Assembly (NCBI RefSeq): GCF_004364805.1
Contig: NZ_SOAP01000002.1
Coordinates: forward strand, 1 to 64,000
Length of the DNA: 64,000 bases
Source of the DNA: Pelagimonas phthalicica
GTDB lineage: Bacteria > Pseudomonadota > Alphaproteobacteria > Rhodobacterales > Rhodobacteraceae
Direction: 5' to 3'
The notes below the pieces were generated by a model. The model was given only the letters and a program-made list of their open reading frames with translations, did not search any database and was not told the origin of the DNA. Of the stretch, positions 8,792 through 18,233 are shown piece by piece (positions within the stretch are counted from its first letter, which is position 1; each line of letters opens with the position of its first letter). Made by a program: the position numbers and the translations under genes.

Positions 8792-11700
8792 ATGAGCACC
8801 CGTCTCGCCAAAGGAGGTCGCCTGATCGACCGCTCCAAAACCGTGAAGTTCTCCTTCAACGGGAAATCCTTCACCGGGTATCAGGGGGATACTCTGGCCT
8901 CGGCGCTGCTGGCCAATGACCAGATGCTGGTCGGGCGCAGCTTCAAATATCACCGTCCGCGCGGCATCGTCGCCTCGGGTGCCGAAGAGCCCAATGCGCT
9001 GGTCAACTTGGGCAGCGGTGTTACCCACGAGCCCAACCAGCGCGCCACCACGACCGAGCTGTTCGAAGGTCTGACCGCGACGCCGCAAAACGTTTGGCCC
9101 AGCCTCGATTTCGACATTGGGGCGGTGAACTCCTATGCCTCGCGTCTGCTGACCGCTGGTTTCTATTACAAGATGTTCATGTATCCGCGCGCTTTCTGGA
9201 AACATGTCTACGAACCCTTCATCCGCCAATCCGCCGGTCTTGGCAAAGCGCCGGATGCTGAAACCCGTGACCCGGACACCTATGAACATTTCTATGCGTT
9301 TGTGGACGTGTTGGTCATCGGTGGCGGTGTCGCCGGTTTGCAAGCGGCCAAGACTGCGGCTGACTCCGGTGCCAAGGTTCTGCTGATCGAACAAACCGCC
9401 GATTGGGGGGGGCGTAGCCTGGTTGATGGCGGCTCCATCGACGGGAAACCAGCGGTTGATTGGATCAAAGACACGCTGGAAGCGCTTGAAAACATGCCGA
9501 ATGTGACTCTGCGCAATCGTATGATGGGCGCGGGTGTCTATGATCACGGCTATGCGCTTGGCTATGAGCGTCTGACCGATCACGCACCCAAAGTGGCAGG
9601 CCCGCGTCACCGTCTCTGGCGCATCCGCGCCAAGCAAATTGTGACCGCAACCGGTGCAATCGAGCGCCCGCTCAGCTTTGCGGGCAATGACATTCCTGGC
9701 GTCATGCTGGCAGCGGCAGTACGCGACTATGTGGTCAATCACGGTGTCTCAATCGGGGATCGCACCGTTGTGGTCACCAATAATGACGACGCCTATCGCA
9801 CCGCGATTGCACTAAATGAGGCGGGCTTGGATGTGCCTGTTATTGTCGATGCGCGCGAATTTGGCGGCGGCGCTCTGATGGAGCAGGCCAAGGCCCTGGG
9901 CATTCGCGTCGAAACAGGCTGCGGTATCGCCAAAGTGCATGGCAAAAAGCGCGTCACCTCGGTCGATATCTGCAAGCAAGCGGGTGAAGGCGCGGTTCTA
10001 TGGTCCATCCCTTGCGAGGCGGTGGCCATGTCCGGTGGCTGGTCGCCGGTTGTGCATCTGTGGTCCCATTGCGGCGGCAAGCTGAACTGGGACGACACCC
10101 AAGCCTTCTTCCGCCCGGATGCCAGCCGCCCCCCAAAAGGCGATGATGGCGAGGCGATGGTGCGCGTTGCAGGCAGCGCCAATGGTGAGCTTGGCCTGAA
10201 TGCCGGGCTGCAAGACGCGACTGCGGTTGGTCAGGCAGCAGCTGCGGCGGCTGGTTTCGAGGTGGCCGCAGTCGCACCACAAGCCGCTGAAGAGCCAGAA
10301 ACCCCGATCGAGCCGATCTGGCAAATGCCACAGGGCGCGCATTATGGCTTGCGCCTGAAATCCTGGCTGGATTTCCAGAACGACGTCAAAGTCTCAGACG
10401 TGCAATTGGCGGCGCAAGAGGGCTATGAGAGTGTTGAGCATACCAAACGCTACACCACACTGGGCATGGCGACGGATCAAGGTAAGTTGAGTAATATCAA
10501 CGGCCTTGCGACGCTTTCTAATGCATTGGGTGAGGATATTCCGCAGGTCGGAACCACCACATTCCGCCCTCCTTACACGCCGATTTCCATGGGCGCGATT
10601 GCAGGTGAGGCACGCGGAGAGATCTTTCAGCCGATCCGCAAGACCCCAATGCATGCCTGGCACGAAGCCAATGGCGCGCATTTTGAACCTGTCGGTCATT
10701 GGCGCCGCCCATATGCGTTTGTCAAATCCGGTGAAAGCGTCAAAGAGGCCGTGCATCGTGAGGTGCTCGCCACCCGCAATAGCCTCGGCCTGCTCGATGC
10801 CTCAACTCTGGGCAAGATCATCGTCAAGGGCCCGGATGCCGGCAAATTCATGGACATGATGTATACCAACATGATGTCCAACCTGAAAATCGGCAAATGC
10901 CGCTACGGGTTGATGTGCACCGAAAACGGCTTTCTCACCGATGACGGCGTTGTTGCACGTATCGACGAAGACACCTGGCTGTGCCACACCACCACCGGCG
11001 GCGCGGATCGTATCCATGCCCATATTGAGGAATGGCTGCAAACCGAATGGTGGGATTGGAAGGTCTATACCGCCAACATCACCGAGCAATTGGCTCAGGT
11101 CGCGGTGGTCGGCCCCAATGCGCGCAAATTGCTGGAAAAGCTGGGCGGCATGGATGTCTCGAAGGAGGCGCTGCCCTTTATGGAGTGGCGCGATGGTGAA
11201 CTGGGTGGCTTCCCGGTTCGGGCCTATCGCATCTCTTTCTCGGGTGAATTGTCTTATGAAATCGCCGTGCCTGCCAATCTGGGCCGTGCCTTTTGGGACA
11301 AACTGCTTGAGGCTGGGGCAGAGTGGAACGTCACGCCTTATGGCACCGAATGTTTGCATATCATGCGCGCCGAAAAGGGCTTTATCATGATTGGCGATGA
11401 AACCGACGGCACCGTGATCCCGCAGGATCTGGGGCTGAACTGGGCGATTTCCAAGAAGAAAGAGGATTTCCTTGGCAAACGCGCGCAGCAGCGCAGCCAT
11501 ATGACTGATCCCAAGCGCTGGAAACTGGTTGGGCTGGAAACCGTGGACGGGTCCACCCTGCCGGATGGGGCCTATGCGGTTGCTGAGGGCAAGAATGCCA
11601 ATGGCCAACGCAACACCCAAGGGCGCGTGACCTCGACCTATCATTCTCCGACCTTGAACAAGGGGATTGCAATGGGGCTGGTTTTGAACGGCCCGGACCG

Positions 11701-11809
11701 CATGGGCGAGGTGATCGAATTCGCCGCCGTGGATGGTGAAACCATGATCGGCGCAAAAATTGTCAGCCCGGTCTTCTTTGACCCGGATGGGGAGAAACAG
11801 AATGTCTGA
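8792..11809 (+). CDS. soxA: Sarcosine oxidase subunit alpha
   Basis: Large subunit (1005 residues, as usual). Its N-terminal domain has the ferredoxin-like hydrogen-cyanide-synthase A fold (VKFSFNGKSFTGYQGDTLASAL, residues about 15-36). A dinucleotide-binding region follows, with the NAD+ motif VLVIGGGVAGLQAAKTA near residue 173, and a C-terminal aminomethyltransferase (GcvT-like) region from about residue 620 that binds tetrahydrofolate (RNSLGLLDASTLGKI, CRYGLMCTENGFLTDDGV). The frame is open far upstream, but the ATG at 8792 begins the conserved N-terminus (STRLAKGGRLIDRSK). A palindromic repeat sits just before it. It overlaps soxG by 8 bases. Confidence 0.95.
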   Translation: MSTRLAKGGRLIDRSKTVKFSFNGKSFTGYQGDTLASALLANDQMLVGRSFKYHRPRGIVASGAEEPNALVNLGSGVTHEPNQRATTTELFEGLTATPQNVWPSLDFDIGAVNSYASRLLTAGFYYKMFMYPRAFWKHVYEPFIRQSAGLGKAPDAETRDPDTYEHFYAFVDVLVIGGGVAGLQAAKTAADSGAKVLLIEQTADWGGRSLVDGGSIDGKPAVDWIKDTLEALENMPNVTLRNRMMGAGVYDHGYALGYERLTDHAPKVAGPRHRLWRIRAKQIVTATGAIERPLSFAGNDIPGVMLAAAVRDYVVNHGVSIGDRTVVVTNNDDAYRTAIALNEAGLDVPVIVDAREFGGGALMEQAKALGIRVETGCGIAKVHGKKRVTSVDICKQAGEGAVLWSIPCEAVAMSGGWSPVVHLWSHCGGKLNWDDTQAFFRPDASRPPKGDDGEAMVRVAGSANGELGLNAGLQDATAVGQAAAAAAGFEVAAVAPQAAEEPETPIEPIWQMPQGAHYGLRLKSWLDFQNDVKVSDVQLAAQEGYESVEHTKRYTTLGMATDQGKLSNINGLATLSNALGEDIPQVGTTTFRPPYTPISMGAIAGEARGEIFQPIRKTPMHAWHEANGAHFEPVGHWRRPYAFVKSGESVKEAVHREVLATRNSLGLLDASTLGKIIVKGPDAGKFMDMMYTNMMSNLKIGKCRYGLMCTENGFLTDDGVVARIDEDTWLCHTTTGGADRIHAHIEEWLQTEWWDWKVYTANITEQLAQVAVVGPNARKLLEKLGGMDVSKEALPFMEWRDGELGGFPVRAYRISFSGELSYEIAVPANLGRAFWDKLLEAGAEWNVTPYGTECLHIMRAEKGFIMIGDETDGTVIPQDLGLNWAISKKKEDFLGKRAQQRSHMTDPKRWKLVGLETVDGSTLPDGAYAVAEGKNANGQRNTQGRVTSTYHSPTLNKGIAMGLVLNGPDRMGEVIEFAAVDGETMIGAKIVSPVFFDPDGEKQNV

Positions 11810-12368
11810 TATCGCAACGTCCCTGAACGGTGCCAGCTTTGAAGGCATCACCCGTGTCGAAGAAATGCGTGCGCAGGGGATGATCACCCTGCGCGGCGAT
11901 TTCGCCGATCCGGCCTTTGTGTCGGCTGTCACAGGGTTGGTTGAGGCTGACATGCCCGGCCAAAGGCAGGTATCGACGGGGGCCGAACGCAGCATTCTCT
12001 GGATGTCGCCGGACGAGTTGATGGTTCTTTGCACCTATGCTGAGGCACCGATCCTAGAGGCAAAACTGCGTGACGCCTTGGCGGACCAACACGCTTTGGT
12101 GGCCAATGTGTCAGATGCGCGGGCCTGTTTTGAACTGGTTGGCGGCGACCTTCGCGAAGTGCTGGCGAAACTGGCCCCGGTTGACATGTCGCCCGAGGCA
12201 TTCGCAGTCGGTGATCTACGTCGCACACGTCTGGCACAGGTTGCGGGGGCTTTCTGGCTCAGCAGCGAAGACAAGGCGCAAATCGTGTGCTTCCGGTCGG
12301 TTGGGGAATACATGTTCAATCTGCTCAAGACTGCTGCGCAACCGGGTTCCTCAGTCGGTTTTATCTAG
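11802..12368 (+). CDS. soxG: Sarcosine oxidase subunit gamma
   Basis: Structural subunit of heterotetrameric sarcosine oxidase, 188 residues. It shows the weak GcvT-like pattern of the family (ITLRGDFADPAF, ILWMSPDELMVLC, ARACFELVGGDLREVLAKL, SVGEYMFNLLKTA). The start is the ATG at 11802, overlapping the soxA stop at 11807-11809, which suggests coupled translation. It is the last gene of soxBDAG; there is no folate gene immediately downstream. Confidence 0.92.
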   Translation: MSDIATSLNGASFEGITRVEEMRAQGMITLRGDFADPAFVSAVTGLVEADMPGQRQVSTGAERSILWMSPDELMVLCTYAEAPILEAKLRDALADQHALVANVSDARACFELVGGDLREVLAKLAPVDMSPEAFAVGDLRRTRLAQVAGAFWLSSEDKAQIVCFRSVGEYMFNLLKTAAQPGSSVGFI

Positions 12369-12462
12369 CAATCAAAGGTTGATTTTGGGTGCGGCCCAGA
12401 ATTGACTTGTTCCCCACTCCGAATGTTTGTAATTCAAAGATTACAACTATTTGGAGTGGGTT

Positions 12463-12885
12463 ATGAAAAAGATTATTTCCGGAATTTTGCTTGCAAGTCT
12501 GGGTTTGCTGTCAACGCCTGTTATGGCCAAAGGAACAGCCTATGAATGCAAAGTGAAAGACGTTCGAAGCCAAGGCTATTGGCTCCCTGAAGTTCTTTTT
12601 ATCGGGCATGATCCAGACGAGGACGTCGTTGTCGTTTCTGACCCGATTATCCTACACTATAACGATAGTCAGCCAGTCGGCGGCAAATTGAGCGTGGACA
12701 ACGACAAGCGTACGACCTTTACATGGCGTTTGAAGGTCAAAACCTCGAGTGGTCAGTTTGCAAGAGTGTCCTACCGCGCGACCTATTACAAAAAAGACGG
12801 AACGCTTTCGATTTCTGCGAAACCTCTGAACTATACCAATCGCTTTAACGGGCGCGGCACTTGCGAGGTCAAAGCTTTGAAATGA
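12463..12885 (+). CDS. Small exported protein of unknown function
   Basis: About 140 residues with a clear Sec signal peptide (KKIISGILLASLGLLS, cleavage after VMA). The mature protein is probably beta-rich and has two cysteines (ECKVKD near the start, GTCEVK near the end) that could form a disulfide. Start at the ATG behind GGAGTGGG. It is monocistronic between soxG and sodB and richer in A+T than its neighbours. No family recognised. Confidence 0.75.
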   Translation: MKKIISGILLASLGLLSTPVMAKGTAYECKVKDVRSQGYWLPEVLFIGHDPDEDVVVVSDPIILHYNDSQPVGGKLSVDNDKRTTFTWRLKVKTSSGQFARVSYRATYYKKDGTLSISAKPLNYTNRFNGRGTCEVKALK

Positions 12886-12966
12886 GTCGGGTCTTGGCCT
12901 TGACCTTGGCGGGTCAAAGCGACAGGTATGGACACAGAACAACTGCTGCGGACAAGGATTAGCGCT

Positions 12967-13569
12967 ATGGCTTTTGAACTTCCAGATCTTCCATATGCTC
13001 ACGACGCTCTCGCCTCAAAGGGGATGAGCCAGGAGACCATGGAGTACCACCACGACATTCACCACAATGCCTATGTCGTGAATGGCAACAAGCTGATCGA
13101 AGGGACCGAGTGGGAAGGTAAATCCCTCGAGGACATCATCACCGGCACCTATGATGCGGGCGCTGTCGCGCAAAACGGTATCTTTAACAACGCGTCCCAG
13201 CACTGGAACCACATGCAGTTCTGGGAAATGATGGGCCCTGGCGAAAACAAGATGCCGGGCGAGCTGGAAGCGGCGATCAAAGACAGCTTCGGCACCGTCG
13301 AAGCGTTCAAAGATCAATTCTCGGCGGCTGGCGCGGGTCAGTTTGGCTCTGGCTGGTGCTGGTTGGTCAAAGACGCGGATGGTGGTCTGAAAGTGACCAA
13401 GACCGAAAACGGCGTGAACCCGCTTTGCTTTGGTCAGACCGCGCTGCTGGGCTGCGATGTTTGGGAACATTCCTACTACATCGACTTCCGCAACAAGCGT
13501 CCGGCCTACCTGGCCAACTTCCTGGACAACCTGGTGAACTGGGAAAACGTGGCGTCGCGTCTGGGCTAA
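12967..13569 (+). CDS. sodB: Superoxide dismutase, Fe type
   Basis: Converts superoxide to H2O2 and O2 in the cytoplasm. The 200-residue Fe/Mn SOD has all four metal ligands visible: His28 in EYHHDIHH, His82 in WNHMQFW, Asp164 and His168 in CDVWEHSYY. The sequence is closer to iron-type enzymes (GQFGSGWCWLV); metal use cannot be proved from sequence alone. The longer frame begins at 12928, but MAFELPDLPY at 12967, with AAGGA eight bases upstream, is the normal SOD N-terminus. A rho-independent terminator follows. Confidence 0.96.
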   Translation: MAFELPDLPYAHDALASKGMSQETMEYHHDIHHNAYVVNGNKLIEGTEWEGKSLEDIITGTYDAGAVAQNGIFNNASQHWNHMQFWEMMGPGENKMPGELEAAIKDSFGTVEAFKDQFSAAGAGQFGSGWCWLVKDADGGLKVTKTENGVNPLCFGQTALLGCDVWEHSYYIDFRNKRPAYLANFLDNLVNWENVASRLG

Positions 13570-13616
13570 CCACCGATAGCGACCTGCGTGCCTGATTGGG
13601 CGCGCAACACAAGTTT

Positions 13617-13649
13617 GAGCCTGTCGGGACTGTCCTGACAGGCTCTTTT
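13617..13649 (+). terminator. Rho-independent terminator after sodB
   Basis: Stem GAGCCTGTC / GACAGGCTC around an 11-base loop, followed by TTTT, about 48 bases after the sodB stop. It lies between the convergent sodB and LOG-family genes. Confidence 0.85.
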
Positions 13650-13675
13650 CGTTTCTCACGATGTGTTGGCTCAGA

Positions 13676-14227
13676 TTAACCCAGCGACTTTTGCAAAAGC
13701 GCCACCGTGTTCGCAGCATTGTCAGCTGTCTGGATGAAATCCAACACCGATGCATTCGCGAACCCTTGATCAACAATATGCTGCAACAAAGCGGTCAGCG
13801 GCCCCCAATAGCCGTTTACATCCATCAGGATGATCGGTTTGTCATGCAGCCCCAATTGCCGCCATGTCAGCACCTCAAAGAATTCATCCATAGACCCTGC
13901 ACCGCCCGGCATGACCACGACCGCGTCGGCATTCATCAGCATGACCTTTTTGCGCTCATGCATGGTTTCGGTGACCACATAGGTCGTCAGATCGGTCTTA
14001 CCGACCTCCCAATCCACCAGATGCTGCGGGATGACGCCAAAGGTGTCTCCCTGCGCTTTCTGCGCCGCACGGGCCACGGTGCCCATCAGCCCGACATCAC
14101 CAGCCCCATAGACCAGCCGCCATCCGGACTTGGCGATGGCCTGACCCAACAGGTCGGCCTGGGTGGTATAGTCGGGGTCATTCCCTGAACGGGAGCCGCA
14201 ATAGACACAAATGGATGTGGGGGGCAT
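13676..14227 (-). CDS. LOG family protein (cytokinin-type phosphoribohydrolase fold)
   Basis: Rossmann-fold protein of 183 residues, TIGR00730 family, often mislabelled lysine decarboxylase. Family members hydrolyse nucleoside 5'-monophosphate N-glycosidic bonds, as in cytokinin activation. It has ICVYCGSRSG at the N-terminus, LVYGAGDVGLMG for nucleotide binding, and PGGAGSMDEFFEVLTW where most members have PGGxGTxxE, a conservative Thr-to-Ser change. The frame is open to 14620, but the ATG at 14227 with a GGAG site matches the family start. Monocistronic; the natural substrate here is unknown. Confidence 0.9.
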   Translation of the reverse strand: MPPTSICVYCGSRSGNDPDYTTQADLLGQAIAKSGWRLVYGAGDVGLMGTVARAAQKAQGDTFGVIPQHLVDWEVGKTDLTTYVVTETMHERKKVMLMNADAVVVMPGGAGSMDEFFEVLTWRQLGLHDKPIILMDVNGYWGPLTALLQHIVDQGFANASVLDFIQTADNAANTVALLQKSLG

Positions 14228-14362
14228 GAAACACTCCGCAAGACTTGGTGAAAAGGTGTTTTGACCGCTGATACCGCGTAAGCTATACACGCTCAACCGC
14301 TCAGTTTTTTCGGGTTGGAGCTTGGGGGCTCTTGGGGAAGCTGGGACAGAAGAAAGGCTGCC

Positions 14363-16039
14363 ATGAGCAAACTTGCACTTTATTCGGCCATTGCCGGCAC
14401 AGGAGGTGCTGCTGCCGTAGCTGTCGCCGTTGTCACCGGCGTGATCGAGCTTCCAGGATCTGCCCCGTCTGATGCGCCGCAACCTGCGGCTGCCGCGCCC
14501 GAGGTTGAAGTGGATGCGCCCAAGCCCGGGCAAGCCCCAGCACAGGGGGCCGAGGCGAACCTGATTGCGGAACCCGCTGCCCCGATCGCCCCGGCGGAGC
14601 CCGCCGAGGAGCCGGTTCAAGAGGCCGTGGTTACGCCAGAGCCGGAAACCGAGCCCGGGACGCCTCCGGTCGCTGAGGTTGCAGAGGATGCACCCGAGGT
14701 TGATGCGGAGCTTACCGAAATTGAAACCCCGGATCCGCAGGACGCACCGGAGGTGGCGCAGGCCCCAGAGGTAAGCGAGGATGATCCGGTGGTCGAAGCC
14801 GCTAAGGCCGCCGAACCAGAAACCGCCCCGGAGGATGCAGAAGAGGCTGCGCCAGCACCGACATCCGACATTACCCCCGAACTGGCCGAAACGGATGAGC
14901 CGGTGGCAACGCCAAACCCCGTTCCCGCACCGCGTTTTGACATCGTCCGCGCTGAAACCGATGGCAGCACCTTGGTCGCCGGTGAAGCGGAACCGGGTAC
15001 GCAGCTGGAAATCATCGTCAATGGCGAAGCCGCTGAAACCGTCGATGTCGGCAGTGATGGCAAGTTCGTGTCCTTCGTTGATCTGCCTGCTGCCGGGGTC
15101 AGCTCGGTCCTGACATTACGCAATGAAACGCCCGAGGGCAGTGTGGTGTCCGAAGAGCAAGTGATCGTCACACCAGCCGTTCCGGTGATGGCCATCAAGG
15201 ATCCGGAACCAGCGGCAGATACGCCAAAGGACACGCCTGTGGAAACGGCAGCGCTGGATGACACGGTGTTCGAAAGCGCGGGTGCCGCGGTGCCAGTTGT
15301 TGATCCAGCGGAGCAACCAGAAGAGAGCAAAGAGGCTGAGCAAGTGGCGGTTGCTGAGCCACCGGCACCAGAGGCGGATAGCAAAGAGCCTCAGGCCCCG
15401 GCCTTGCCGAGCGAAGTCGCACCTCTGGCCGAGCCGAAACCGGTAGCGGTAGATGCACCATCTGACATTGTGCGCGAAGAGCCGGAAGAAACCGAAGAGC
15501 CAGCCCCGCTTTTGCCGCCCACGGTCTTGCTGGCCAGTCCCCGTGGCGTCGAAGTATTGCAGACCGCGCCGGTCTCCCCCGGCGAAGTGGCCTTGGATTC
15601 CATCAGCTATGATGATGAGGGTGAAGTGCTTTTGGCGGGGCGGGGTAAGAAAACCGCCTCTGTCCGCGTCTATCTGGACAACACACCGATCACCACCTCG
15701 CGTATCCGCGAGGATGGGCGTTGGCGGGTGGAGCTGCCGCAGGTGGATACCGGCACCTATACGTTGCGGGTGGATCAGATCGATGACAGCGGCGCGGTGA
15801 TTGCCCGTGTCGAAAGCCCGTTCCTGCGCGAAAGCGCAGAGCTTTTGGCCAGTGCTGCCTCGGGGGCGGCGGGGCCCTTGCGGTCAGTCACGGTGCAACC
15901 GGGGCATACCCTGTGGGAGATTTCCACAGATCGATATGGCGAGGGGCGCGATTATGTGCGCGTCTTTGAGGCCAATCGCGATCGCATCCGCGACCCGGAT
16001 TTGATCTATCCGGGGCAGGTGTTCGATCTGCCCGAGTGA
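14363..16039 (+). CDS. LysM domain protein with long acidic Pro/Glu-rich region
   Basis: Predicted cell-envelope protein of 558 residues. It has a hydrophobic N-terminal segment (ALYSAIAGTGGAAAVAVAVV), then a low-complexity region rich in Ala, Pro and Glu (about residues 45-190 and 290-400). Two short Ig-like repeats resemble each other (near 195-260, ETDGSTLVAGEAEPGTQLEI, and near 410-490, DDEGEVLLAGRGKKTASVRV). A C-terminal LysM domain (TVQPGHTLWEISTDRYGEG to LIYPGQVFDLP) should bind peptidoglycan. The stretched acidic part probably spans the periplasm. Start at the ATG behind AGAAAGG. This gene type is common in roseobacters; its role is not established. Confidence 0.85.
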   Translation: MSKLALYSAIAGTGGAAAVAVAVVTGVIELPGSAPSDAPQPAAAAPEVEVDAPKPGQAPAQGAEANLIAEPAAPIAPAEPAEEPVQEAVVTPEPETEPGTPPVAEVAEDAPEVDAELTEIETPDPQDAPEVAQAPEVSEDDPVVEAAKAAEPETAPEDAEEAAPAPTSDITPELAETDEPVATPNPVPAPRFDIVRAETDGSTLVAGEAEPGTQLEIIVNGEAAETVDVGSDGKFVSFVDLPAAGVSSVLTLRNETPEGSVVSEEQVIVTPAVPVMAIKDPEPAADTPKDTPVETAALDDTVFESAGAAVPVVDPAEQPEESKEAEQVAVAEPPAPEADSKEPQAPALPSEVAPLAEPKPVAVDAPSDIVREEPEETEEPAPLLPPTVLLASPRGVEVLQTAPVSPGEVALDSISYDDEGEVLLAGRGKKTASVRVYLDNTPITTSRIREDGRWRVELPQVDTGTYTLRVDQIDDSGAVIARVESPFLRESAELLASAASGAAGPLRSVTVQPGHTLWEISTDRYGEGRDYVRVFEANRDRIRDPDLIYPGQVFDLPE

Positions 16040-16222
16040 TTTTCCTTTCGCGAACCGCTGTTAAATTATGCGCTTCCGCGCGCTTTGATGAGGTGTGTGG
16101 CAGGGTGACGGCCCCAACAACCGGTTCCGCTGTGCATGGATGCACAGCGAAGCAGCCGTTTCGGCCACTGGTCTCTCCCCGGTCTTTGGCTTAGCTGTTG
16201 TTTGGATTGACAGGAGCCAGCC

Positions 16223-18034
16223 ATGCCGCCAGCAGATGACACAGATCAGATCGCCCTTGAGGAACGCCGTTCGGGGTGGCGTACGATCCGGCGGGTTTGG
16301 CCCTATCTATGGCCAGATGGAAAGGACTGGGTCAAGCGCCGGGTGGTGATTGCCCTGTCGCTCTTGTTGCTGGCCAAGCTGATTTCGGTCTCAACACCTT
16401 TGTTTTACAAACAGGCGGTGGATGCGCTTGGCGGGGATGTCCCGGATCTGGCCATTGGGGCCGTGGGTCTGACCCTGGCCTATGGCTTGGCGCGCCTCAT
16501 GACGGTCGGGTTCCAGCAATTGCGCGATGCGGTCTTTGCCAAGGTTGGCCAGCGCGCGCTGCGAGCCTTGGCGCTGGAAACCTTTACCCATATTCACCGC
16601 CTCTCGATGCGCTATCACATCAGCCGCAAAACCGGCGGGCTGAGCCGGATTATTGAGCGCGGGGTCAAGGGCGTCGAGTTCCTCTTGCGGTTCCTGCTGT
16701 TCAGCATCGGGCCGCTGGCGTTGGAATTGGTACTGGTCGGCATTGTTTTGTTCTGGATGTTTGACATCTGGTATCTGGCCGTCGTGAGTTTTGTCATCGC
16801 CGCCTATGTCGCCTTTACCTTCAAGGTGACGGAATGGCGGGTCAAGCTGCGGCGCAAGATGAATGCGCAGGACACTGACGCCAACCAAAAGGCCATCGAC
16901 AGCCTGCTGAATTTCGAAACCGTCAAGTATTTCGGCGCCGAGGCCCGCGAGGCGGCACGCTATGACGAGGCGATGAAGGGCTATGAAGAGGCTGCGATCA
17001 AGACCTCGACCTCGCTGGCGATGCTGAATTTTGGTCAGTCGCTGATCATCACCAGCGGACTTGTGGCGGTCATGGTCATGGCGGCGATTGGCGTGCAGAA
17101 CGGCGCGCTGACTGTGGGTGATTTCGTCATGGTCAACGCCTATATGATCCAGATCACCATGCCGCTGAACTTTCTTGGCACGGTCTATCGCGAGATCCGT
17201 CAGGCGCTGGTGGATATGGGCGAGATGTTTAACCTGCTTGAACAGCCGCGCGAAGTGTCTGACAAGCCCGGCGCGCCCGAGTTGCAGGTCGATGGTGGCG
17301 TCGTGGCCTTCGAGAATATCGCCTTTGGTTACGAGGACACGCGGCCGATCCTCAAGGATGTCTCGGTGCATGTGGGGGCAGGGGAAAGCGTGGCTCTGGT
17401 CGGGGCCTCCGGCTCCGGGAAATCCACCATCGGGCGGCTGTTGTTCCGCTTTTACGATGTAGGGGCCGGGGCGGTGACCATTGATGGTCAGGATGTGCGT
17501 GATGTAACCCAGGACAGCCTGCATGCCGCCATTGGCGTGGTGCCGCAGGATACGGTGCTGTTCAACGACACCATCCGCTATAACATCGCTTATGGGCGCG
17601 ACGGGGCCAGCGAGGATGAGATCATCCAGGCGGCCAAAGATGCGCAGATTCACGACTTTATCGCTGCCCTGCCGGATGGCTATGACACCACTGTGGGCGA
17701 GCGTGGGCTGAAACTGTCAGGTGGCGAAAAGCAACGGGTGGGCATCGCGCGCACCCTGCTCAAGAATCCGCCAATCCTGTTGCTGGACGAGGCGACATCG
17801 GCACTGGATACTGAAACCGAGGCCTCGATCCAAAGCGCGCTGAAACGGGCGGGCGAGGGGCGCACGGTGATCACCATCGCGCACCGTCTGTCGACCGTGG
17901 CGGATGCGGATCGCATCGTTGTCTTGCATGCGGGCGAGGTTGTCGAAGAGGGCACGCATGAAGAGTTGCTGGCACGCTCGGGGCGCTATGCGCATCTATG
18001 GGCGATGCAAGTGGCCGAAGATGAGGCGGCTTGA
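16223..18034 (+). CDS. Atm1-type ABC exporter (fused permease and ATPase)
   Basis: Half-size ABC transporter of 603 residues that acts as a homodimer in the inner membrane. The N-terminal six-helix domain carries Atm1/HMT features (MRYHISRKTGGLSRIIERG, SLLNFETVKYFGAE), the family that exports glutathione-linked sulfur or metal conjugates. The ATPase domain has Walker A GASGSGKST (about residue 395), signature LSGGEKQR, Walker B ILLLDEATSALD and the switch His in ITIAHRLST. Start ATG with an AGGAGC site. It stands alone between the LysM gene and malate synthase. Substrate is inferred from family only. Confidence 0.92.
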   Translation: MPPADDTDQIALEERRSGWRTIRRVWPYLWPDGKDWVKRRVVIALSLLLLAKLISVSTPLFYKQAVDALGGDVPDLAIGAVGLTLAYGLARLMTVGFQQLRDAVFAKVGQRALRALALETFTHIHRLSMRYHISRKTGGLSRIIERGVKGVEFLLRFLLFSIGPLALELVLVGIVLFWMFDIWYLAVVSFVIAAYVAFTFKVTEWRVKLRRKMNAQDTDANQKAIDSLLNFETVKYFGAEAREAARYDEAMKGYEEAAIKTSTSLAMLNFGQSLIITSGLVAVMVMAAIGVQNGALTVGDFVMVNAYMIQITMPLNFLGTVYREIRQALVDMGEMFNLLEQPREVSDKPGAPELQVDGGVVAFENIAFGYEDTRPILKDVSVHVGAGESVALVGASGSGKSTIGRLLFRFYDVGAGAVTIDGQDVRDVTQDSLHAAIGVVPQDTVLFNDTIRYNIAYGRDGASEDEIIQAAKDAQIHDFIAALPDGYDTTVGERGLKLSGGEKQRVGIARTLLKNPPILLLDEATSALDTETEASIQSALKRAGEGRTVITIAHRLSTVADADRIVVLHAGEVVEEGTHEELLARSGRYAHLWAMQVAEDEAA

Positions 18035-18233
18035 GCGCAGGCGGGGCTGGGTTCTGACTTTTTAGTGATCGTTGAAGGTGAGGTCGCAATCTTCGGTTTT
18101 AGACGAAGAAGCTTCTTGCAGGTGGGGGCTTGTCTGGCTTTTAGATGTGGTAATATTTTTTTACCGATTTTGTTGCCGATAGGAAACTTCTTCCCTATAC
18201 AGGCTCCATCCCCGCTGTTGAGAAGGATTCGAG

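Noticed and set aside
10802-12034. 410-residue open frame on the minus strand inside soxA/soxG
   Set aside because: It overlaps two well-identified genes and has no family resemblance; typical high-G+C shadow frame.
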